64,000 nucleotides of DNA from Candidatus Soleaferrea massiliensis AP7 (GTDB taxonomy: Bacteria; Bacillota; Clostridia; Oscillospirales; Ruminococcaceae): assembly GCF_000820765.1 (NCBI RefSeq), contig NZ_CCYH01000048.1:1-64000 (forward strand), given 5' to 3'. Under the pieces are notes generated by a model that was given only the letters and a program-made list of their open reading frames with translations, ran no database searches and was not told the DNA's origin. Positions 9,158-16,627 of this stretch are shown piece by piece. The translations under genes and the position numbers were made by a program. Position 1 is the first letter of the stretch. Every line of letters begins with the position of its first letter.

Positions 9158-9847
9158 ATGATTCGTAAAATCATAAGAATTGATGAGGATGCTTGTATTG
9201 GCTGCGGCCTGTGCGCCGACGCCTGCCATGAAGGGGCCATCGGCATGGTCGACGGCAAAGCGAAGCTTCTGCGGGACGATTACTGCGACGGCCTTGGGGA
9301 CTGCCTGCCGGTCTGTCCAGCCGGCGCCATCACGTTTGAGGAACGGGAAGCGGCCGCCTATGACGAAGCCGCGGTCAAATCGAAGCAGCAGACGGACAAG
9401 CTTCCCTGCGGCTGCCCGGGCAGCCACGCGAAACGCATCGACCGGGCGCAGGAAGAGGATCAGCAGGCGCTCAGCGCCGACACCTCCAGCCGGCTGTCCC
9501 AGTGGCCTGTCCAGATCAAGCTGGTACCAGTTAACGCGCCTTACTTTGACAAAGCCCATCTGCTGATCGCCGCAGACTGTACCGCCTTTGCCTGCGGAGA
9601 CTTTCATAGCCGCTTTTTAAAAAACCGCATTGCGGTCATCGGATGCCCCAAGCTGGACGGCACCGACTACACAGATAAGCTCGCTGAGATTCTGCGAAAC
9701 AACGACATGCAAAGCGTCACCGTCCTGCGTATGGAGGTTCCCTGCTGCGGCGGAATCGAGAACGCCGCCCGCCGCGCGCTGGAGCAAAGCGGAAAAGATT
9801 TGCCGCTGCAGGTTCACACGCTGTCGGTTGACGGCAGAATCCTGTAG
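9158..9847 (+). CDS. 4Fe-4S ferredoxin-type protein
   Basis: The 229-residue product starts with two ferredoxin motifs: CIGCGLCADACHEGAI near residues 12-27 and CDGLGDCLPVCPAGAI near 46-61. A Cys pair in LPCGCPG follows, then a roughly 120-residue domain with FACGDFH, GCPKLDG and PCCGGIE that could hold further cofactor contacts. Proteins of this make-up occur widely in anaerobic Clostridia next to flavin oxidoreductases and are thought to carry electrons. The gene abuts the flavin protein with AGGAGG inside the end of that gene, suggesting coupled translation. The partner enzyme beyond the neighbour is unknown. Confidence 0.85.
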   Translation: MIRKIIRIDEDACIGCGLCADACHEGAIGMVDGKAKLLRDDYCDGLGDCLPVCPAGAITFEEREAAAYDEAAVKSKQQTDKLPCGCPGSHAKRIDRAQEEDQQALSADTSSRLSQWPVQIKLVPVNAPYFDKAHLLIAADCTAFACGDFHSRFLKNRIAVIGCPKLDGTDYTDKLAEILRNNDMQSVTVLRMEVPCCGGIENAARRALEQSGKDLPLQVHTLSVDGRIL

Positions 9848-10064
9848 GGCTGAATGCCATCCTGAAAAAAGAAGGGCATGCCGGAGCCGATGTTCTGAAG
9901 GACATCCAACCCACAGAAAAAACGCCGGGGGAACCGCTCCACGCGGATTTTCCGGAACGGATGCTGCCGGCATCGCGCTTCCAAGCGCATCCTGGAATTC
10001 TCCGCCCCTCTGTACCAGCTTTATCGGCGCTGCCGATGTTTTTTGAAAAAGCCATAAGCCCATG

Positions 10065-10104
10065 AAGGAAGCCGGCTGTCGTAAGCAACCGGCTTCTTTC
10101 TGTT
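10065..10104 (+). terminator. Terminator downstream of the ferredoxin operon
   Basis: GAAGGAAGCCGG pairs with CCGGCTTCTTTC, followed by a T-rich tail. Confidence 0.6.
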
Positions 10105-10317
10105 TTGTGGATACCCCGGTAAAAAGCGCATGGAAAAACGGGCGCAAAGACAACCGCTGATGCCAGGCGGAGCCATCTGTCCAAGACACATCCCGTATGG
10201 TTGCGCGATACGCCCCTTGCTTTTGGAAAAGGCTTCTACGTCCTGTCCGCCGTCACAGCAATCGGTATGGGCTTATAAAAAAGCACGGCAGGGAGACCGC
10301 ATTAATTCCCATCAAAC

Positions 10318-10357
10318 GGAAAGCGTCCGGAACACGCATCGGTTCCGGACGCTTTCC
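10318..10357. terminator. Terminator-like hairpin
   Basis: GGAAAGCGTCCGGAAC pairs with GTTCCGGACGCTTTCC around a short loop. It is near symmetrical, so either strand could be served. No adjacent gene identifies its owner. Confidence 0.45.
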
Positions 10358-10711
10358 GCTTTGTACCATTCAACCGTTTGCACTTTTAAGTAAGGAAACT
10401 GTCCCCTTACGGGTGTGTATTGTAAGGCGGTGGGCTGTAGCCCGGTGTTTTCTGAGTGTCACAATGCGAAAAATGCGAACCTTCTTTCTTTGTGCGTGAA
10501 AAAGCGTTCAGTTGCAAAAGATTGCGCCGTTCGCCTCCTTTTCAGGCGGCGCGGAACACGTTTCCCTCTCTATGCCGCAAGGATTGCCGCGGATTCTGCT
10601 GCGGAGCCTTCCGGCATTGCGACATTCGAAAGGGCTTGGAAATCCCAATCGCAGGCTTGACCCGCGCTGTTCCATCCTTCTGTTTAATGGACACGGTCTC
10701 TTTACAGCAAA

Positions 10712-10752
10712 AACCAGCACGAGATGGAAGTCTTGCCCAATCTCATGCTGGT
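10712..10752 (-). terminator. Terminator-like hairpin on the minus strand
   Basis: ACCAGCANGAGAT pairs across a 14-nt loop, and on the minus strand the stem is followed by TTTTT. No upstream gene on that strand is recognised, so an unidentified short transcript may end here. Confidence 0.45.
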
Positions 10753-11071
10753 CCTTATCGTTTTTCCTATATCTGCTGACGCGGCCTGCGAAAACAAAAG
10801 CGGTCCGCCTATGGAACAGACCGCACCTGCACTGCGCCAAAATCCACGCGGAGGTATCCCGCCAAGAGAACGCGGCTGTATTCATGCCATCACTGCATCC
10901 CGCTTTTCAGCCAAGCCTTTCGTATGCCTTAAGAAACTGCAAATATTTAGCTTGACAACGATATTGGTTACATTTGACCGCACCATATCCATGCAAGGCC
11001 AAAGGAAATCCCCCTTTTCCCTGCCGAAAAAAGATAACCCATAGCAGCAAATTTGATTCAGATAAATGACA

Positions 11072-11114
11072 AAACCGAACCCATCACAGGCCATGCCCAT
11101 GATGGGTTCGGTTT
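11072..11114. terminator. Terminator-like hairpin
   Basis: AAACCGAACCCATC pairs with GATGGGTTCGGTTT around a 10-nt loop. It lies just below the tRNA-end-like fragment at 11124-11148. Confidence 0.5.
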
Positions 11115-11123
11115 ATATAAGCT

Positions 11124-11148
11124 TGGTGCCGCTGTAGGGAGTTGAACT
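11124..11148 (-). other. Fragment resembling the 3' end of the nearby tRNA-Leu
   Basis: TGGTGCCGCTG (11 nt) is identical to the end of the tRNA-Leu at 14528-14538 in the same orientation. About 20 of 25 positions match through the T-loop. The T-stem no longer pairs, so this is not a functional tRNA. It may be a remnant or one end of an old insertion. Confidence 0.45.
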
Positions 11149-11325
11149 CACTAAAAGCGGTCTTATTACCTGTTTTTCTTCCAAGTTTTGGCGCATATTT
11201 TAACATGCCAGGCTCGACGTGCTGTAAAAACTCAGTATTTACGCCACTTTTCTGGATCCATGCAAAAAAGAATTTTCTACAAAGTGCTGTTATACCATTC
11301 GTCCATATACCGCAATAAGAGGAGT

Positions 11326-11710
11326 TGGTACAATAAAACTGCTGTACGGCATTACGGTGGCCATGGTAACCACGATCACGCGAGAAAACCGGATGGACTA
11401 TGCGATAATGGGACGGCCGAGTTCCTGATCCAAAAGGGCGTGAGCTACCTGTACGCCTGCGGTACGGACGACGAGATGTTCCACCTGACGACAGCGGAAC
11501 GGATGGGGCTGGCTGGTCAAGACGGCGGCAGGCCGGGAGACTGTATACATGCACTTCGGTGCCATGACACGGAGGAACCATGACGCTCATGCGCCATGCG
11601 GAATCCATCGGCGCGGAAGCAGTGGGTGTGATGACGTCAGCCTGCTTTCCGGTGAACGACCGGGAGATGGAGCATTACCTGACGGTATCCCAGAGCCTCA
11701 GCGATATCTG
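11326..11710 (+). pseudogene. Decayed dihydrodipicolinate synthase/N-acetylneuraminate lyase family gene
   Basis: Pieces of one protein appear in successive frames. They are KLLYGITVAMVTTIT (from about 11326), then EFLIQKGVSYLYACGT and EMFHLTTAERMGL, then ETVYMHFGAMT, and finally MTLMRHAESIGAEAVGVMTS followed by VNDREMEHY. This order and wording match the N-terminal half of the DapA/NanA class I aldolase family. At least three frameshifts separate the parts, and the sequence stops near 11710, well short of the catalytic Lys. A ribosome-site-like AAGAGGAG precedes it. It is dead and truncated. Confidence 0.75.
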
Positions 11711-11780
11711 GGGGCCGCTGCAGACAAAATCCGCAGCGGTTCTCCTTTGCACTTTAATTTCGCCCACTCGCTGTCATTTG

Positions 11781-13829
11781 TCAGTCAGATTCTCTTTGGC
11801 AGATATAACAGGGCTTAGGCGGCGGCAGCCGTCTCCACTGGGCGTAGAGACAGACGTCCCCCATCACAGGGCCAATGGTCTGCCCCGGGCAAAACGTCTG
11901 TCCCCTTCCGCATGGATCGGTATTCCAGCCGGTAAAACAGTAGCAGGGCCGGCAGGGAGAGCAGCAGGAAATCCGGGTGCACTGATCAGCCGGGATCCGC
12001 TCGGGACATGGAATGCAGCAGGCAGGCGGTCCACCGGCGTCGTTGCCGCAGTAAGTCAGTGTATAGCAGGGGGACGGCAGGGGGTTCCACTGGGCGTACA
12101 GGTCCATATCCGCCCGCACATCAAGGATAGTGTCACCGGGCTGATAGGTGATTCCCATACCGGAGGGATCGGTATTCCAGCCGGTGAATGCAAAACCCTC
12201 TCGGGTGGGGATCGTGCTAGAGAGCGTGACGCTTTGCCCATCCAGCACTATGACTGGGCCGGGAATATCTTGGGCAGGCGGGCCGCCCGTATCGTTGCCG
12301 TAATAGGTCAGCGTGTGCATGAGGGGCGGTATCGTTTCCCACTGGGCGTACAGGTCGGCGTCAGAAAAAATAGGGCCAAACGTCTCGCCGGGCTGATAGG
12401 ACGTTCCACTCCCGTCGGGCCGGGTGTTCCAGCCGGTAAAGAGATAGCTCTCCCGGGTGGGGATCGCGTCCGGCAGAGCGATGATCTGGCCTTCCGGTAC
12501 CTGTTGGGGAAGGGGGATCCACTGGGCGGGCGGGCCGCCCGTATCGTTGCCGTAATAGGTCAGCGTGTGCATGAGGGGCGGTATCGTTTCCCACTGGGCG
12601 TACAGGTCGGCGTCAGAAAAAATAGGGCCAAACGTCTCGCCGGGCTGATAGGACGTTCCACTCCCGTCGGGCCGGGTGTTCCAGCCGGTAAAGAGATAGC
12701 CCTCCCGGGTGGGGATCGCGTCCGGCAGAGCGATAATCTGGCCTTCCGGTACCTGCTGGGGAAGGGGAATCCACTGGGCGGGCGGGCCGCCCTCGTCGTT
12801 GCCGTAATAGGTCAGCGTGTGCATGAGGGGAGGCAGCGCAGCCCACTGGGCATAGAGTGTGAGGTCCGCATAGAGTGGGCCTACCGTCTGCCCCGGCTGG
12901 TAGACCGCGCCGGAGCCGTCCGGCTGGCTGTTCCAATTCAGAAAGCGGTAGCCGGTTCGTGTGGGGATCGCGGCGGACAGGGAGACCGTCTCGCCCTCCG
13001 GGACCTCCTGCTGTTCCGGAAGCCCTTCCACGGATAGACCATTTGGTTCGTAGGTGATGAGGTGGATCGTGGGCGGCACTGCCTTCCACTGGGCATACAG
13101 CGCTAAATCCGCCGTGACGTAGATGGTATCGCCGGGCTGATACGCCGTGCCGCCGCCGTAGGGGTCGGTATTCCATCCGGTGAACTCATAGCCCTCACGG
13201 GTAGGCAATTCTTCGGACAGGGGTGCACCTTCCCCCACCGGCACCCGTTGGGGCGGGGGGACATTTTCAGCCGGGGGCCCACCCTCGTCGTTGCCGGAGT
13301 AGAAGACCGTATATCCCACCTCCTGCCGGGGATACAGCGTCCTGCCACCTGTACGGCCCAAAGGGATTTCGGTCACCTCGGTCCCATCGCCGTTGCCTGC
13401 TACGTTGTCGCGGACCACGGCGTCTCCCCTCATGATGATGTTGATGGGGCTGGTTTCGCCGTTGCAGCTGACACCGCCCCCCTGAACCATCCGATTGTTT
13501 TGCAGCACCGCTCCGGTGTCCAGGATCAGCGTGCCGGTGGGCACCCCGATCAGCGAACCGGTATTAGAAGAACCGGAGTGGGTCTCCTTGGCCCCATCCA
13601 ATATGATGTTTGCCAGGGTCAGTGAACCGCGATTTTCGATAAAGAACAATGAACCATTATGGCCGTCGGCCTCGGTCAGTGTATAAGGGCCGCCCGCTCC
13701 ACTTGAAATCGTGGCGGAATAGGTGATTCTCTGCGCGGTATCTATCTTAAAATCGGCGGTTACTTCTATTTCAGCTTCCTGAGCCGCGATTGCGGCCTGA
13801 AGCTCCGTCTGGGTCGATACTTGTGTCAT
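11781..13829 (-). CDS. Large repeat protein with InlB B-type (Listeria-Bacteroides) repeats and a Cys-rich end
   Basis: The product has about 682 residues. Residues 1-180 have the look of a right-handed beta-helix (LTLANIILDGA, NNRMVQGGGVS). Seven repeats of about 84 residues follow, each ending in YQPG(D/E)T...LYAQW, as in the Flg_new/InlB B-repeat family of surface proteins. Two central repeats are nearly identical in DNA (period 252 bp around 12288 and 12540), implying recent duplication. The last repeat is unusual, with 16 Cys in about 95 residues. No signal peptide or anchor is visible, so export is unclear. The ATG at 13829 sits 14 nt after AGAAAGG; an in-frame GTG at 13841 is the alternative. 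The gene is followed on the far side by a terminator at 13982-14020 belonging to something upstream. Confidence 0.8.
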   Translation of the reverse strand: MTQVSTQTELQAAIAAQEAEIEVTADFKIDTAQRITYSATISSGAGGPYTLTEADGHNGSLFFIENRGSLTLANIILDGAKETHSGSSNTGSLIGVPTGTLILDTGAVLQNNRMVQGGGVSCNGETSPINIIMRGDAVVRDNVAGNGDGTEVTEIPLGRTGGRTLYPRQEVGYTVFYSGNDEGGPPAENVPPPQRVPVGEGAPLSEELPTREGYEFTGWNTDPYGGGTAYQPGDTIYVTADLALYAQWKAVPPTIHLITYEPNGLSVEGLPEQQEVPEGETVSLSAAIPTRTGYRFLNWNSQPDGSGAVYQPGQTVGPLYADLTLYAQWAALPPLMHTLTYYGNDEGGPPAQWIPLPQQVPEGQIIALPDAIPTREGYLFTGWNTRPDGSGTSYQPGETFGPIFSDADLYAQWETIPPLMHTLTYYGNDTGGPPAQWIPLPQQVPEGQIIALPDAIPTRESYLFTGWNTRPDGSGTSYQPGETFGPIFSDADLYAQWETIPPLMHTLTYYGNDTGGPPAQDIPGPVIVLDGQSVTLSSTIPTREGFAFTGWNTDPSGMGITYQPGDTILDVRADMDLYAQWNPLPSPCYTLTYCGNDAGGPPACCIPCPERIPADQCTRISCCSPCRPCYCFTGWNTDPCGRGQTFCPGQTIGPVMGDVCLYAQWRRLPPPKPCYICQRESD

Positions 13830-13981
13830 AAAAAAATTCACAACCTTTCTGCCTTACCATTCTATGCGGCGCGGTGAATCAACGCGAAAGGTTTTATAAT
13901 AGGATTTGCCGGTAACAGCTTCCCATCTTCTTTGTATCGGTGTAGTTTAGTCTGGACCTTCCAATGTTTTGCTCTGGAAAC

Positions 13982-14020
13982 AAAAAAACGCAAAGGGCAC
14001 CCACCTTGGGCCACTTTGCG
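13982..14020 (-). terminator. Rho-independent terminator on the minus strand
   Basis: GCGCAAAGTGG pairs with the CCCTTTGCG arm and is followed by TTTTTTT on the minus strand. It may end read-through from the tRNA-Leu region upstream. Confidence 0.6.
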
Positions 14021-14527
14021 CTCTGCCTTTTTAACATAGCTGTCATGCTTGACAGGGATTGGTGGTTCGACTCCTGCCGGAATGACTTGGCAGTGGTAAA
14101 AATTTAATAGGAACCCACCAGCTAAGCTGGTGATTCTACATATGCGGGCAAAGCCCTATGATACTGGCAGCGTCTCAAGACGCATATTACGAACGACGCT
14201 CGCAAAGGTTCATATCCGGTAGACAATTGCAGACGGGCAGACTTTTTATATTAGTTAGCGCGGTTCACGTCCTAATGTCAGTCACTGTCACATCTCCCTA
14301 ACGTATACTTTTGCTATAGCCGTTTTTATTTTGCATAATTGCTCTCGCTTTGCCTATTTTAAGTCTCTGCTTTTTCTACTCACCGCTAAAGCTTTTTCGG
14401 AACCCCCGGCATAGCCGGGGGTTTTCGCTTACAAGAATTGAGACCCTCAACTTTTCATAGTTGAGGGTCTCGCAAGGCTTGAAAACACTGGCTTTTTGAG
14501 CCATATATCTTTTTTGCCTTGTACTTT
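14021..14527. other. Gene-free region between the repeat protein and tRNA-Leu
   Basis: No gene is supported. The region holds a short hairpin CACCAGCT/AGCTGGTG at 14116-14132, a GTTCGACTC fragment near 14063 that recalls a tRNA T-loop, and two stable stems at 14403-14424 and 14441-14474. Confidence 0.4.
14403..14474 (-). terminator. Paired hairpins downstream of tRNA-Leu
   Basis: Two perfect stems lie in tandem: CCCCCGGC/GCCGGGGG at 14403-14424 and GAGACCCTCAACT/AGTTGAGGGTCTC at 14441-14474. On the minus strand they follow the tRNA-Leu gene by about 55 nt and are the natural place for its transcript to end. T-runs are weak on that strand. Confidence 0.4.
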
Positions 14528-14831
14528 TGGTGCCGCTGACCGGACTTGAACCGGTACGTTGTTGCCAACGAGGGATTTTCATGCTACTCTCAGTTGCCTG
14601 AGCCATCGGATGATGTTGTAGTCTGGACTATACCTTCACCCTGCTGAACAGGTCAGTTTAGGCGGCTGCCATCTAGTCTCTACACCTTTCTTCCCGATTG
14701 GGAAGACTTGGCTCGGTATTGTCCCGTAAAAAGGAGTTCCACCGAATTTGACAGCATTCACACGGAAGTTTCCTGACCGTGTGCTCAAATTATTTTAAGT
14801 CCCTTGTGTCTGCCGATTCCACCACAGCGGC
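14528..14831 (-). tRNA. tRNA-Leu(UAA) interrupted by a group I intron
   Basis: The two exons are 14797-14831 (35 nt) and 14528-14579 (52 nt). Joined, they give a complete class II tRNA. The acceptor stem GCCGCTG/CAGCGGC pairs perfectly and the D arm has the GGAATCGGCAGAC pattern typical of Leu. The anticodon stem is AGGGA/TCCCT with loop CTTAAAA (anticodon TAA), the long variable arm is CGTTG-GCAA-CAACG, and the T arm is ACCGG-TTCAAGT-CCGGT. Discriminator A and an encoded CCA end the gene. The intron splits the anticodon after its first U, the same place as in cyanobacterial and plastid tRNA-Leu(UAA). An ORF overlapping the 3' exon is spurious. Confidence 0.9.
14580..14796 (-). ncRNA. Group I intron in tRNA-Leu(UAA), 217 nt
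   Basis: The intron starts AAAATAATTTGAGC after the exon U and ends in G (position 14580), as group I introns must. Core elements are readable in order: a P3/P4-like region with CCGAGCCAAG, the P7 strand in GTAGAGACTAGATGG, and its partner in AAGGTATAGTCC. This wording closely follows the tRNA-Leu introns of cyanobacteria and chloroplasts (subgroup IC3). No endonuclease gene is present. Self-splicing is expected from the intact core but is not proven. Confidence 0.88.
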
Positions 14832-15067
14832 ATATCAAATTCATCTCTTCATAAATAATGGAATGACGCCCTCGTTTACATCAGACAATTCCCAAACCGC
14901 AGAAATATGAATGCGTACCACCTGCATGCCTGCAGCGCAACGAGCGTTTCCTTCTTTATAAACGACAAAAATACCGGCCAAAATCGACCGCTTATATATG
15001 ATAGCATACCAACTTTAAAAAGTCAACACCTTTCCCGCCGCATGAAATTCAACAGCAGGCGACAGAA
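14832..15067. other. Intergenic region between tRNA-Leu and the sRNA array
   Basis: AT-rich DNA without a supported gene. A promoter for the tRNA must lie at the left end of this stretch, but I could not single out its boxes. Confidence 0.3.
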
Positions 15068-15218
15068 AGAAAAAGAACTGCAACAATCCAAGCAAATTAC
15101 GCCCCTTGCTTGTGGATGGTCCCTTGCTACCATCCGCGATTGTTACAGCTCTTTCAAAAGAAGGTTTGAGAATGAAAAAAGATTACTATCTATCCGCCAA
15201 AACGTCTTCCGTTTTGGC
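15068..15218 (-). ncRNA. Small RNA 7 of the tandem array
   Basis: Most distal copy from the regulator gene. The -10 TATAAT is at 15225-15230. TCATA half sites sit at 15240-15244, 15251-15255 and 15262-15266, so 11 bp apart with the first 9 nt upstream of the -10; there is no -35 box. The RNA begins with a hairpin (CCAAAACG/CGTTTTGG), continues with a C/U-rich linker (TTTTTTCATTCTCAAACC then TTCTTTT), and ends in a branched stem 15078-15148. That stem is CTGTAACAATC/GATTGTTGCAG enclosing two small hairpins and is followed by a T-rich tail. Boundaries are estimated from these signals. Confidence 0.75.
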
Positions 15219-15445
15219 TTTTTCATTATAAACTTTATATATGATCAAAATATGATATCTTTATGAAACATTCCACTTTTTTATCTTTTTATCCGTACAG
15301 AAACGAATTCTATTCTTTTGTTCCGAATACCTCTTCGTGTATGCGGAAAAAGACTGTGGTGTGTATGATTTCCCTTTTCATATGCGGTGGCTGCATGATG
15401 GCGGGTTCCTGTTGACACGATGTCCCCTGCCCATCACATTTGCGC

Positions 15446-15583
15446 AAAAAAAGCCCGGCGGGCGGCTCTGGAGGATAGGCTCCACTCAGGCGGTTTCCCC
15501 GCCCTGCCGCGCACCGGTTAAAAAGAGAAAAGAGGATAAAAAATGAAAAAAGACTTTGGCTTCGAAGCTTCCTTTGCTTCGTT
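15446..15583 (-). ncRNA. Small RNA 6 of the tandem array
   Basis: The -10 TATAAT is at 15590-15595. Half sites are ACATG at 15605-15609 (degenerate) and TCATA at 15616-15620 and 15627-15631, the same phasing as in every other copy. The predicted RNA has a 5' hairpin CGAAGC/GCTTCG, a linker TTTTTTCATTTTTTATCC followed by TCTTTTCTC, and a GC-rich branched terminator. The terminator outer arm is GCGCGGC/GCCGGGC and it is followed by seven T. It is nearly identical to copy 5 (15675-15815), with copy 4 close behind. Confidence 0.78.
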
Positions 15584-15674
15584 GACTTTATTATATCCCT
15601 TCCGCATGTGCGCTTTATGATATCTTTATGATGTTTCGGCAAAACTTCCCATTGCCTTCCCATCACATTTCCGC

Positions 15675-15815
15675 AAAAAAAAGCCCGGCGGGCGGCTCTG
15701 GAGGATAGGCTCCACTCAGGCGGTTCGTCCGCCCTGCCGCGCACCGGTTAAAAAGAGAAAAGAGGATGAAAAAAATGAAAAAAGACTTTGGCTTCGAAGC
15801 TTCCTTTGCTTCGTT
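15675..15815 (-). ncRNA. Small RNA 5 of the tandem array
   Basis: The -10 TATAAT is at 15822-15827, with half sites at 15837-15841 (ACATG), 15848-15852 and 15859-15863 (TCATA). Structure and sequence repeat copy 6: 5' CGAAGC hairpin, pyrimidine-rich linker containing CATCCTCTTTTCTC, and a GC-rich branched terminator with eight T. Near identity of the two copies over about 230 bp shows recent duplication of the promoter plus RNA as a unit. Confidence 0.78.
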
Positions 15816-15906
15816 GACTTTATTATATTCCTTCCGCATGTGCGCTTTATGATATCTTTATGATGTTCCGGCAAAACTTCCCGTTGCCTTCCCATCACAT
15901 TTCCGC

Positions 15907-16049
15907 AAAAAAAAGCCCGGCGGGCGGCTTTGGAGGATAGGCTCCACTCAGGCGGTTTCCCCGCCCTGCCGCGCACCGGTTAAAAAAAGAGAAAAGAGGA
16001 TGAAAAAATGAAAAAAACAATTTGGCACCGAAGCTTCCTTCGCTTCGTT
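15907..16049 (-). ncRNA. Small RNA 4 of the tandem array
   Basis: The -10 is TATGAT at 16056-16061. Half sites at 16071-16075 and 16082-16086 are TCATA and at 16093-16097 ACATA, all 11 bp apart, with the first 9 nt from the -10. The 5' hairpin is CGAAGC-GAAG-GAAGCTTCG. The linker reads TGTTTTTTTCATTTTTTC then ATCCTC, and the terminator matches copies 5 and 6. The promoter half has diverged more than the terminator half. Confidence 0.76.
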
Positions 16050-16140
16050 ACTTATATCATACCCGATCAATATGATATTATTATGATCTTTTTATGTGGA
16101 ACAGTTAAAAGCATTATGACATTTTTTTAACAAGCAAACG

Positions 16141-16287
16141 AAAAAAGGACGATAACCACAGCGTACAGCGTTGGGCAGACTGTACAGCCGAATCCTGATG
16201 GATTTCAAGTTATCGTCCTCTTTCCAAGAAGGTTAGAAGAATGAAAAAAGATTATCTATGTAGAACGAAACACTGGTTGGTTTCGAT
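16141..16287 (-). ncRNA. Small RNA 3 of the tandem array
   Basis: The -10 TATAAT is at 16294-16299 and TCATA half sites are at 16309-16313 and 16320-16324. The RNA starts with a CGAAAC/GTTTCG hairpin and continues with a linker carrying TTTTTTCATTCTTCTAACC. The terminator stem GGACGATAAC/GTTATCGTCC (16147-16218) encloses two small hairpins (AATCC/GGATT and CTGTACA-type), giving a three-way junction, followed by six T. The linker is the exact complement of a ribosome site plus ATG-AAA-AAA start. Confidence 0.8.
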
Positions 16288-16380
16288 GGCTTTATTATAT
16301 CGGTTCATTATGATAGGCATATGATAAGCACAAGTGAATCTGATGATTTTTATTATCACACAACCCACAAAAAAATGAAC

Positions 16381-16534
16381 AAAAGAAATGGCAACCGATC
16401 TGACAGCCTTTCCGCTCTGCTGCCTGGATGCCCCTTGCTAACATCCAATCGGTTGCCACTTCTCCATAAAAGAAGGTTAAAGAATGAAAAAAGACTCTAT
16501 CTATCTTTTTATCGAAACCCCTATCCGTTTCGAC
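16381..16534 (-). ncRNA. Small RNA 2 of the tandem array
   Basis: The -10 is TATCAT at 16541-16546, with half sites TCAAA at 16556-16560 and TCATA at 16567-16571. The 5' hairpin is CGAAAC/GTTTCG, the linker is TTTTTTCATTCTTTAACC then TTCTTTT, and the terminator stem GGCAACCGAT/ATCGGTTGCC (16390-16457) encloses GGATG/CATCC and a second small stem. The T-tract is interrupted (TTTCTTTTG), so the 3' end is less sure. Confidence 0.74.
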
Positions 16535-16627
16535 ATCTGTATGATACCATTCCAATTTGATACGCCTATGATTCAAACCTGACGGTTACGCGAATCCTAT
16601 GTGTTTGTTGTGTGGACAAACCCGCGT

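Larger units (their letters stand above)
9848..11325. other. Gene-poor region with several strong hairpins
   Basis: About 1.5 kb without a supported gene. It holds terminator-like stems at 10065-10104, 10318-10357, 10712-10752 and 11072-11114, and a fragment resembling a tRNA-Leu 3' end at 11124-11148. The reading frame at 10508-10885 on the minus strand shows no recognisable protein and no ribosome site. Confidence 0.5.

Noticed and set aside
10508..10885. 125-residue frame on the minus strand
   Set aside because: No ribosome site, no recognisable motif, and it crosses a terminator-like hairpin.
14041..14095. T-loop-like GTTCGACTC as a second tRNA
   Set aside because: The flanking bases do not form a T stem and no acceptor or anticodon arm is present.
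14116..14132. Hairpin CACCAGCT/AGCTGGTG, and a similar one at 21090-21108, as IS200/IS605 ends
   Set aside because: The hairpins resemble such ends, but no TnpA or TnpB coding remnant could be read nearby, so an insertion sequence is not claimed.
15310..16576. Short plus-strand peptides starting MKKD in the sRNA region, and longer frames such as 15310-15744
   Set aside because: They exist because the sRNA linkers are antisense to a start-like sequence. The peptides differ after the first codons, while the hairpins, -10 boxes and terminators are conserved on the minus strand.
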